The position numbers and the translations under genes were made by a program. A stretch of 64,000 nucleotides of DNA from Chlamydomonas reinhardtii (lineage: Eukaryota; Chlorophyta; Chlorophyceae; Chlamydomonadales; Chlamydomonadaceae). The DNA is taken from assembly GCF_000002595.2 (NCBI RefSeq), contig NC_057015.1, positions 5,567,195-5,631,194 of the forward strand, in the 5' to 3' direction. Shown piece after piece: positions 47,239-57,600 of this stretch. The notes below the pieces were generated by a model. It was not told where the DNA came from. It searched no databases and saw only the letters and a program-made list of their open reading frames with translations. Numbering within the stretch: the first letter of the stretch is position 1; each line of letters opens with the position of its first letter.

Positions 47239-50200
47239 ATGGCGGACGGGCCTTCGCCCATCCGCATAGTGCTTTGGAATGATGGTGGCGAGTCTCTAGC
47301 AGCGGTGAGGAGTTGCTGGGGAAGTCCCGCACGCGACCGGCACGCTGAACTTGGTCCGTGTGCACTTGTTTCAGGGCGTGGAGGATGAGGAGCAGCAGCA
47401 AGTGCTGCACTCGTTCGCCGACCTAGTAGGGAGCGCGATCGACGCAGTGCTGGAGCTGCCCCAGTTCAGGCACGTCGAGGCGGTGACGGCGGAGGCAGAG
47501 GTGCGTCCAATTGCACCAGCGTGGGTGCACCGATCTGCGCGCTGTGGCCAATTTTGCTGACATGGAGGTAACGTTGCAGGAGGACGAGCCCGGCCTTTCG
47601 ATCGGCTTTGACGCGGGGAGTGGGGATGGCGAGGTCGACATTGACAACCTCAAAGGGCGGCTTGACATCGCCGGCCTGCTGGTAAGCTGGGCGGTATGCT
47701 CAATCCATGCGCAGCGAGGATCCGCGGAATTGGTTGGGGTTTCACCCCCGAGGCTTTTCCCGGCACCATCCACTCCGCACCGACGCCGCACCGCCTTTCC
47801 CGCGCACGTCCCGCCCCCTACTCGCAGCTCGGCTCGGCGCAGCTCCCAGAGGAGCTGGCGGAGGTGGCCGCGGTGGAGGTGACGGACGAGGAGGAGGGCA
47901 CCACGGAGCTGCAGTTCACGGACGAGGGGCTGGTGCAGCAGCTGCAGGCGGTGGTGAAGCGCGCCAAGCTGGAGAAGCGCTACAACGACTGGGTGGCCGG
48001 CGTGGCGGAGTCGCTGGGACCGGCGCTGGACGCGGCGGCGGGCGGCGTGGAGGTGACGGAGATGCCGGTGGACCCCTACGACGTGCTGCAGGCGGTGGTG
48101 GCGCAGCTCATCCGCGTGGCGGGTGCGTTGCGGGTGGAGTGCAGGGGCAAGGGGACGAAGGGCATGCGGGGGTGGGTGGGGGCGGAGGATCTGCGGTCAA
48201 ACCCGAGCGGAGCGGAGGAAGTACACGGGGCGGGTGGAGGCAACGGCGGACAGCGCCAGGGCCAGAGGCCGCCCCGGCCAGAGGCCGCCCCGGCTGTACC
48301 CACATGTCGAGGCTGCAGAGGCATGGCTGCGCGGGGATTTCGGGAACTGGACTGATGGGATTGCGGGCGTGCACGACGGGTGTGCTTTGACGTAAGACGC
48401 TTGGCCGCATGGATCTGGAGGCAAGAAGCGTAGGAGTGGAGGCCCAGCAGTGGCCGTCGTGGGAGTGCATTGCTCGGGCGTCGTCAGCATCTGCAGGACC
48501 CGAACCTGTTACCTAGCTCACAGGCACACAGGGCTGTCACATCCAGGCCTTGCGGCGAATGCAACTCACGCCCATCCCACCTCACCAACCGCCCGCGCAC
48601 GCAGGTGTGTCGCCGCCGGCTCCCAGCCTGTTCAGCCGCACGGGCGCGCTAGTGGGCGGTGTGCTGGGCGCTCCGCGGTCGGCGGTGCGGCAGGTGACCA
48701 AGCGGCTGGGCCGCGCGCAGCGGCTGTGGTGGCGGCTGGAGGACGTGGTGGTGGACGGCTCCAAGCTGGCGCTGAGGCTGGCGGTCAAGGCCGCGCGGCC
48801 GGTGCTCGTAGGTGCGTGGCAGCGACAGGGGCGGGAGGAAGGGCGTTGGAAGGGAAGGGAGGGAAGGGAGGGGCGGGGCGGTGGGCACCGGGTGAGCGTG
48901 TGGTAGGGAGGTGGGAGGGGGAAGGGGGATTTGTGGCGGAGGGAAGATGGAGAGGTATTGGGCGGGAGTGCGCGAGAGTCTGGGTCCGATTAGGTATGGA
49001 TGTGGGTCAACGGGGATGTCGGTGGGCACTCGGACAGCATAGCCGTGCTACTGGATCTGCAGCCAGTGCAACGCCGCGAACAGCAACAGGTTGCGTTGAT
49101 GATAACCACATTCCTCGATCTGAGCAATTCATGATGAGGTTAACAAAGACAAGCATATATCTGAGCAACCACAGCAGCTGAACACAGACTGGATGGCAGC
49201 GGGAGATTCGGGGCGTGCAAATGATGCACAGATATCCCGCATCGGTGCTTTGATGATAACCACATTCCTCGATCTGAGCAATTCCTGATGAGTTTATCAC
49301 AAGACAAGCATATATCTGAGCACCGAGACCCGTGGGATGGGGTGTGCACGCCAATTCATGGGATCCAACTCCTGTTGCCCTGATGATAACTTCATTCCTC
49401 GTCCTGAGCAAATCTTGATGAGTTTATCATAAGACAAGCATATATCTGAGCAACAGTGACAATGGGCGGTCGCCCGGGTATTCGCACAGCATAGCATGGC
49501 ACGCACCCAAACGCAACACCGGGCGCTGTCGTACGCACGGGAGGCGCAGCTGCTCTTGCCTTGATGATAACATCATTCCTCGTCCTGAGCAATTCCTGAT
49601 GAGATTATCGTAAGACAAGCATATATCTGAGCAGAGCAGCACCCGCGTGCCCCGCGCCTCGCGCCCTTTCCCTTTCTCGCCACGCCTTACTCAGCCTCTC
49701 ATGTCCTCCTGCCACCTCACGCCCGGCCAGGCTTCGTGCTGCACCGCGTGCTGAAGACGCTGGACCGCAGCCGGCAGCTGGAGTACCGGCTGGCGCGCAT
49801 GGGCCCGGAGGAGGCGCGCGAGGCCTACTACGAGGCGGTGCTGGGCAAGGACTGGAAGCAGCAGCTGCAGGCGGACTGGGACAAGGCGCTGGAGGACGTG
49901 GACGCAGGGCTGGTCACGGGTGGGTGTGGCTCGCCGGGCGAGGGCGCGGAGGGCGGGGAGCGGGTGCAATGCCGAAGGCACGGCTGTGTACACGACAGGA
50001 TGTTGGGCTTGGGTTGGTGGGCCGTGGCGTGGCGGGGAAGCTCGACGGGCGGGGCTCTCAGTTCGACCCAGATGACCTGACTGTCCACACCCGCACATCC
50101 TGTCCGCGCTGCCGTGTTACCTACCGTAATGCGCACCTTGGCATCCAGTCGACCGCTGCCCTCCTCCCAATGCGCACACCTCGCTCAACACCGCCCTTTC

Positions 50201-51148
50201 CAAACTAGCCATGCCCGAAACCTCCCAAACGCAGACGAGATCAACCACGAGAAGCGGCTGATGACCGCGGCGCAGCTGCGGCGGCTGGAGGTGGAGGAGT
50301 GGGACAAGCAGCGCATGAAGAACTTCTACCTGGCGTCCTTCGGCGGCCTGCGCTGGTTCGACCAGATGGAGCAGGCGCTGCACAACCCGCTGTTCATCGA
50401 GAGCCGCGGCTGGACGGACCCGGTGCAGGTGCGTGGGGGCAGCGGAGGGGAGGTTGTTTTAGGGTGGGGTGGGGTGGGAACGGGGCTCCGCTAGGCTAGG
50501 CATGGTGGCCATGCTGCACAGCACAGAGGAGCAGTAGCACATTGTATGAAAGACCGGGCGCTAAGCACGTTTAGGCATCCTGGCTGACTGCTCTCCGTTC
50601 CCCTGCCATCCCTTGCGTCTCATCCCCCCCTTCGCCTCTACAGAACTGGGTGGGCCAGAACCGCACCTACATGGACGACCTGCCGGCGGGCCAGGTGAGG
50701 GAGGGGGCACCACGACTGCGGCGCAGGAGCGTAGAGGGGAGGGGCGGGGGTTGCATGGGGCAGTCGCCCGATTGGGGCCGGGGCGTGGGCACGGCAGCGC
50801 AGGGCATCTGGGTCAGTAAGGCATTTGGTAGAAAGGGCACACTCTAACTCCCGGACACTATAATCCACACATGTGACCCCGACGCTGCCGTACTGACCTA
50901 CCCCGCCTCCACCACCCTCACTACCGCCCACCCTCTTCTCGCAGTACATGGCGGGTGTTGGCAACGCCGCCATCCGCATCAAGGAGGCCGAGCTCAAGCG
51001 CAAGCTCACGGACGTCGAGCGCGCGCACGTCCTGGCGCGCGGCGGCGCCGTGGCGGGCGGCCTGCTGCCGCAGCAGCCCACCGACCCCGCCACCCTGGCC
51101 GTGGCCGTGGGCGGCGCCTTCGTGCCCTCGGTCGCGGGCAAGCGCTGA
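47239..51148 (+). CDS. Unrecognised protein; host gene of four snoRNAs
   Basis: I do not recognise this protein. Nine exons keep phase: 47239-47304, 47375-47500, 47580-47681, 47828-48122, 48605-48811, 49731-49919, 50235-50428, 50644-50694, 50945-51148, giving 477 residues. Residues 23-190 are strongly acidic and partly helical (VEDEEQQQVLHSFADLVGSA, LPEELAEVAAVEVTDEEEG). Residues 200-330 are basic and helical (RSAVRQVTKRLGRAQRLWWR). Residues 330-410 hold a Trp/Arg-rich block (RRLEVEEWDKQRMKNFYLAS, FIESRGWTDPVQ). The C terminus is Ala/Val-rich. No signal peptide or known domain is visible. Intron 5 (48812-49730) is the longest and carries four box C/D snoRNAs on the sense strand, so its splicing should also release the snoRNAs. 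Confidence 0.8.
49090..49169 (+). ncRNA. Box C/D snoRNA, copy 1 (U27/snR74-like)
   Basis: C box TGATGA at 49097-49102, D' box CTGA at 49120-49123, C' box TGATGA at 49132-49137, D box CTGA at 49161-49164. A terminal stem pairs GTTGC with GCAAC. The guide before the D box, AGACAAGCATAT, is complementary to the conserved 18S stretch ATATGCTTGTCT. The fifth base before the D box faces the A that is A28 in yeast numbering. Confidence 0.88.
49243..49325 (+). ncRNA. Box C/D snoRNA, copy 2 (U27/snR74-like)
   Basis: C box 49251-49256, D' box 49274-49277, C' box 49286-49291, D box 49316-49319. The terminal stem pairs CGGTGC with GCACCG, a different sequence from copy 1, so pairing is kept while bases change. 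The D-box guide AGACAAGCATAT is unchanged. Confidence 0.88.
49372..49456 (+). ncRNA. Box C/D snoRNA, copy 3 (U27/snR74-like)
   Basis: C box 49381-49386, D' box 49404-49407, C' box 49416-49421, D box 49446-49449. The terminal stem pairs CTGTTGC with GCAACAG. The D-box guide is unchanged. The D' guide (ttcattcctcgtc) differs from copies 1 and 2. Confidence 0.88.
49549..49640 (+). ncRNA. Box C/D snoRNA, copy 4 (U27/snR74-like)
   Basis: C box 49562-49567, D' box 49585-49588, C' box 49597-49602, D box 49627-49630. The terminal stem pairs GCTGCTC with GAGCAGC. The D-box guide is unchanged. The D' guide resembles that of copy 3. The copy ends about 90 nt before the 3' splice site of the host intron. 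Confidence 0.88.
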
Positions 51149-51603
51149 GTGTGCTCTGGTGCGAGCGGAGCGGATAGCGGCCATACGCATGGCGCGTCAC
51201 CTGCCCGTATGCATGGGGCGCCTGCGCGTGTTTGCGGGGTTGAGCTTGGCGTTGTGTATGTGCCGGGTGGTAGCGGCATCGGGTGGTGTGGGCCCACGCG
51301 GCAGCGTGGGTTGTGGGTGTTGGGTCGGAAGACGGCGCGTTGCTGACGGCGGCGCCCAGTGCGCCTTGGTCGCGTCTGGCGGCTTCTGACGCTGTGTGCG
51401 TGTGTTGTAGTGGGACTTGCGGGACCTGCTTTGCTTTTGTTTCGGACCGGGGCATGTAATGATACGCCCTGGAATTTTAAAAGACGCCAGCTGGGCAGGC
51501 CGCCAGGGCGGCGGCTGTTTGGCCCCAGCAAGGAGTGACAAGCCACGCGGCATTTCCGTTTTTGAAATGCCTTTTTACTTACGCTTCTGAGACGATTGCC
51601 AGC
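51149..51603. other. Tandem intergenic region
   Basis: This stretch holds the 3' UTR of the snoRNA host gene, with TGTAA at 51455-51459, and about 140 bp of promoter and leader for the channel gene starting at 51604. No other feature is seen. Confidence 0.55.
51455..51459 (+). terminator. TGTAA polyadenylation signal
   Basis: This TGTAA lies about 300 nt after the stop of the snoRNA host gene and 145 nt before the next start codon. Confidence 0.6.
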
Positions 51604-54600
51604 ATGGCAGAGGCCGGCGAAAAGCTGTAAGTCGACCAGTTCCCGCCCTCGATCTGTTAATCTCACTTCCCGAGCTTCCTGCCCGTTCGACAGACAGCAG
51701 CACTTCGAGGGCCACGACACTGCTGCATTTGTGGGGAATAAACAGCGCAGCGGACCGCTAAATAAGCGAGAGCGAGCCAACGCCGCGCCACACTGACTTT
51801 TACTGCACACGTCTGGTCGTCACGCGCGATGGTGGTGTAACGCAGTAACCGCACTCGTTAGTGCCATTGCGCACAAAGCAGCATAAGCGCGCTCTGCTTT
51901 TGCAGCGGCGCGGCGATGGGTGCGTCCGCAGCCGACGTGCTGGGCGGCGGCAGCAGCAATACGGTCTCTGAGAACAATGTGCTTGCTGGGTAAGGCGCGG
52001 AAGGTCATGACCCGCGCGGCAGGGCGCGGCGATTGCTGTCAGAGCAGTGCCTGGGCCCGCAAGTTGCAACTCAGGTTGCCACCAACTCGCTACCGTTGCA
52101 TTGGCTCACAGGCTGTGGACGGATCTGGCGCTGGGGCTGCTGCTGGTCGCGGCATTCTGCTGCCTGCAGCGCCGCTGCCACTTGTATCGCTATCGTGAGG
52201 TGCGCTAGGGTAGTGGCGCTGCAGAAGATGGAGGGTCCAGCCGCTACGCGCCGCTGCCCAAGCCTGCCTTCCCCCGCCATACCCGTGTCGCCACGGCCTC
52301 CCCTGCCTGTGGCTGTCCGCAGACCTGTCCGGCTGTCACCAACAAGCCGCGGCCGCTAGCGACACACGGCCTCCGCTCCTACTTGTGAGTGCTGCTCTCG
52401 ACGCGCCTGAAGCACGTACCTGCTGCGCCACCTTAAAGCCTCAAACCAATTGAGCCCTCCCCCATGCTGCCCGCCACCCGCACGCCCACCCAGCGACTGG
52501 GCGCTGCGTGCCGCCGCCGCCAGTGACCTGGAGCTGCTGCAGGGCTGCGGGCTGGACGCGCTGGTGCTGGTCAAGGCCTGCAGCATAGGCATGCAGTTGT
52601 TCGCGCCGCCCTGCGTGCTGGGACTGGCGCTGTGTGAGTGACACCGTCGTGTGCGCCAGCTAGCGCGCGGGCGCTACATGCCGCGGGCTGCCGTACCGGC
52701 CATAGAAGATGCAATCGCCTGGCGCCTGGTGCCCCGGAAACGCGCAGTGCATGCCGAGAGCCGGAACGTATGTCTGTGTTGCCCGTGTGTGCGTGGCACC
52801 TGTTGTCATGCCCGGTCGTGAAATGCATACTTCCGTGCAGTGCTGCCGCTGCACCGGCTGACTGGAGGCGGGGCCCGGCGGCACGCGGCTGTGCGCGCGG
52901 GCCCGCCGCTTGGCACGCCTGGTGCCGGCGGCACGGAGACCCGCGGCGTGGAGGGCGCCAGCAGGGCATGGACAGATGACGGCGGCGTGCTGGGGTCCCT
53001 CACACTTGCAAACATGCCGTACGGCTCCCGCTGGATGTGGTAAGTAGTAGCACGAGAGTAGTAAAGCACTGCCAGGAATGCGCGCTAACGGTCCCGAATA
53101 GGTTGCATGCATGCATGCGACCCGTTTGGAGTTAGAGGGTACGCGTCGTTTTGCTCATCGCTCGCCTCGCCTAGCTTCGCCATGCTTCGTTCCCGTGCAC
53201 AGGGCACACTTTGTCCTGGCCTACGTGTACGTGCTGTGGGGCATGTGGCTGCTGGCCTGGCACTACCGCCAGTTCGCAATCATCCGCACCCACTACCTGC
53301 GCCGAGGTGAGCGGGCTCCTGCAGCGCGTGCATGCAAGCAGAGTACAGTGATGAGTGTGTGGGAATGCGGCCGTGCTATCAACGGCCTGGTGGGGAGGCT
53401 TGCAGCTGCAAGGCGATGACACGTGCGCCACACGTGATGGCGTGCAGGTGACGGCTTCAATGTGTGGAGGGAGCTGTACGCACAGCCGGTGGCCATGCTG
53501 GGGGTGGCGTCACCAGCCGCGGCCGTAGCTGCGTCAATGGGTGCTGGTGGCGGCAGCCCCAAGGCGGGCAGCCGCGCCCGCCGCAGCAGCAGCCACTACC
53601 ACTGGCTGTACGGCAGCAGCGCCGCCGCCGCCATCTGGCGGAGCAGCAGCAACAGTGGCCGCAGGTCGGGCAACCCCATGGGCGGCATGCTGTGGTTGTT
53701 GCCCCCGCTGATTCGCAACATGCTGCCAGTGGAGCTGCCACTGGCGCCGGTGCCTGCCGCTCCCTGTGCCGCCGCGGCCCCTAGCGCCGAGGCGGCAGCT
53801 GGGGCCAGCGCCACTACCTCGGCGGTGGTTGCACCTGCTGTGGCCGGTCCTATCCCACAAACTCTGGGGCCCTGTGCGGAGGCTGGGGCAGTCATTGGGC
53901 CCGCACCCATGCCGCCAGCCGCGTTGAGTGCTGCGTCATCCCTGGCCTCGTTGCGCGTGCCGCCCCTGCAGCTGGGAGCCCTGCGCGGGGGCAGGTTGTC
54001 CACTACCACTGGGGCTGGGGCAGGGGCCGGGGCAGGGCCGGGGGCGGTGGCAGCGGGCACGCCCCGCCTGCTCCTGAGCGGCGCAGGCAGCAGTTTTCTG
54101 CTCGCGCGACACGCGTCCCTGGGACTGGGGGCGCCGCTGCGCTCTCTGGATGCGGTGAAGTCGCTTCCACCGCCGGCCTACCTGCACGCTGGCACAGCCA
54201 ACCCGCCGTCCGCCAACAACCAGCCCTACAGGTGAGTCAGCGCGCAGACGGGCATACTCAGCACTGGGTAGCTTGGGAACCAGCAGCACATGGTCTTTCC
54301 TTGTCAGATTCATCTGACCCAGTTCACGTATGGCTGGTTGCCCCAAACTAAACAGGTTAACGCCGCGGGCGTTGATGGCCGCGGCTGGGCCGCCAGGAGC
54401 ACCAGCACCAGCACCAGCACCAGCACCAGCACCAGCACCAGCACCAGCACCAGCACCAGCACCAGCACCAGCACCAGCACCAGCACCAGCACCAGCACCA
54501 GCGGTAGGCAGCCGGCGGCCGCCCCGCATGCCGCAATCCTCTGCCGACGCTGGCGCCGGCGCCCGGGTAGAGGTGTGCCACCAACCAGGCCTGAGCGGAC

Positions 54601-57600
54601 CGCATGCGACATCTGCATCAGGTGCTGCAGCCGCCAGACCCAGCAGGCAGACGACGATGGTAGCAGCTGCTGCAGCCGCCGGATCCAAACCGGTGGTCCA
54701 CCAAGGGCGTGGCACGCGAGCCGTCGGATCCACGACGGCAGCGCCCTCACTCAGTGCCTTCGCGACGGCCACTGGCGCTGCCGCCGCGACAGCCGTTCTT
54801 GCGGCGTGCATGGCAGAAGCTGCACCAAGCGGCCAGCAGCAGGAGCAGCGAAACGAGGAATGGCAGCCGGCTATGTCGGCAATGGCTAGGCCAAACCGAC
54901 CACCCGCCGCCGCCCTCTCAGCGCACCTGCCTGTCTCACCTCCCCCATCCCGGCAGCAGCGGCAAGCGACAAACGGCTCCGTGGTGCGTGCAAAGCATGC
55001 TACCCAGCCAACCCTTGCCACAGACCTTTTCCACGCCGCATCCACCCACCAGCACCCGCTTGGCGAGGCAACCGAGCGCGCCGCATGCCTGGTCAGGACA
55101 CCGGCAGCGGCACTGGTCGGCAGCAGCAGCACTGCCCCCCAGCAGCACGGGGAACGTGGCGACCGCTGGCATGCCGAGGCGACCGCCAGGAGCCTGCGGC
55201 AGGCGCTCCTGCCCGCAGGCACCGGCACAAGCACCGCCGGTACCGATGCGGACACGTCTGCAGCCTCCTTGACTACTACGGGAGCTGCTGCTCCCGCTGC
55301 AAGTCCCGGACCACCGCCACAGCAGCCGGGGCCCGGAGGCGGTGACCTGCATGCGGACCAGCCATGGGTCACCATAGTGCTGGATGCTTCACGGTCGCCA
55401 TGCGGTGGCGGTGCTGTTGCTGGACGGGGAGGCAGAGGGCTGGCGGCAAGCAGTAGTCTGGCCCGCTGGGGCCGCAGCCTTGCCGCGACCATGTTGCGGT
55501 GGCCTGCTACTGCCGCTGGCGACACCGAGAGTGCTGGCCCGGGGGCTGCAGCAGACACGGTCAACCAGGACACCGCTTTGCCCGCTCCCCGCGGCGCAGT
55601 GGCTCTGTTGCATAGGAAGCCGCAGCGGGCTCAGAAGCCTGGCGGTGGCTGTGGCGGCGATGCCCGGGCTCGCCAACTGGAGGGCACCAGCAGCAGCAGG
55701 CGAGCGCTGCTGTCTGTGGATCACGACGGGGGCAGCATCACAACTGCTGTTGGTGGAGTGGGTGGTCGGCGCATGCTGTCCTCGTCCTTCAGCGAGATCA
55801 CACCGATCGCGCCCAGGGCTGCTACGGCTGGGGGTGTACCTGATGCGGGCGGCGTGCTAGTGGTCTCCGACGGGGAGGTACCAGCAGCCGCCCGCGGGGT
55901 GGTGGATGCAGCAGCAGGTGCAGCAGCAAATGGCGGAGCCGGCAGTCGCTCAGATGTGGATCCCGATGGGTCAAGCCTGAGCTCGTCATTGGGTAAGTGC
56001 TCACTTCCTTGCGACTCGGATACACGATGATCTGGAACGTAAGACAACAATCTGAGCAGCTCCTGTGACTGTGCGCCCTGTTGCAACATCGCAGGGGCGG
56101 CTGCCATGGGCATGCCGCGCTGGTGGACGCAACGGCCGCTGCTGTCGCCCACCGTGCAGCCCAGCACGGCGCCCATGGCGGCGGCAGCGGCGCCTGCAGA
56201 GGAAGGCCACATGCGGCTGCCCAGGCTGCGGATGGCCTCGCGCCCAGCCGCCGCGGCGATAGCAGCCGCAGGCACCCGCGCGGCCGTCTGTGGCAGCGCC
56301 GATGATGATTTCCCGGACGAAGCCGGCAACGCTGGTTTCGGCAGCGGCCGCAGCGCAAAGGTAGCTGTAGTGGCCTCCGCGTCCTCACCGGCACCCTTGT
56401 CAGCTGCTACCACAGACCAAGAACAACAGCCGCCACCGCTGGCTCCGGCTCCTCCGGTTGAAGCGTTCCTGCGGCGGCAGCTGTTGCCCTCGGGTGTGGC
56501 GGACCTGGACCTGCACCGGCCCAGTGTGGGCCACCGCAAGACCGTGAACGCCGTACGGCAGCACGACGGCGTGCACGTGAGCGTGCTGGCACAGCACTAC
56601 GCCGTACTGGTCACGGACGTACGGCAGCCGGTGTACGGACCGTACCCGCTTGATGAGCCGCACGTGCGCAGCAGTACAGCAGGAGGTGACGGTATAGAAG
56701 AAGGCAGCGGCGCACTCGCCGGTTCGCTTGGAGCCGCGACTAAGGCAGGCGTGGGCACCGGCATTGGTGGCGCGACTCACTCGCCGGCGGCGCCGCCAGC
56801 GGCAGCATCGCTGCTGCGGCGGGTGGCGTCCGACCTGTGGCACGTAGCCTCGTGGTGGCGGCTGATGGCGCCCCGCCTTACCTGGCCACGTTGGTTCCAC
56901 TGGTCCAGTCCCGGCCCCGAAAACCGGAGTGCCGCAGCAGGAGCGGCAGCAGGAGCGGCAGCGGGAGCGGTAGCCGGCGCGCACCTGGCGTCCCTGTCGG
57001 CCTCCCTTGCAGGCGGCAGCAGCTGGATGCACGACCCGTCGTCGCGCGCGCATGCTGCTGCGCCCAGCGCAGTGCTCCTGGGTCGGTGGGGAATCCCGGC
57101 AGCAGCAGCAGTAGCAGCAGCTGTTGGCGCGGGCGGCAGTGCCGCTGCCGGCTCTGTCGGACCACCGGGTCGAGGCCGCCACCGCCGCTGCGTGTCCGAC
57201 GGCTCAACACTACTGCTTGCATCCTTGATGGCGACGGCCGAGGCCCGGACAGCGGCAGCTGATCCTAACGGCGGCGCTGCGGCGGCTGATGACGGCGGTC
57301 CACCCCAGTCAGCTATACAGCGCGCGCTGCTACTGGCGGCCCTGGCGGCAGCGGGTCAGCAGCAGCAGGCTGCGGCAGCTATGCCAGCCGGCGGCGTTCG
57401 GTACCCAACGCCAGTGACCAGGTTGATGGCGCCACTTGATCGCGGCGGCACAGACAGCCGCCGCCGCTCCCTTGCAAGCACCATCCCCAGTGGCGTGGCA
57501 CAAGCCATGTCGGCTGCAGCCGCTGGCGGAGCTCGTTGGCAGCGGCGTCACCAGCGGTCCCTGAGCGAGCAGGCGCTGCCGGACATGTTGGCGGCTGTGG

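Noticed and set aside
53936-55573. 545-residue minus-strand ORF opposite the OSCA-type gene
   Set aside because: It is the antisense shadow of the GC-rich exons 8-9. It is low in complexity and lacks motifs, and the plus strand gives phase-consistent exons with family blocks.
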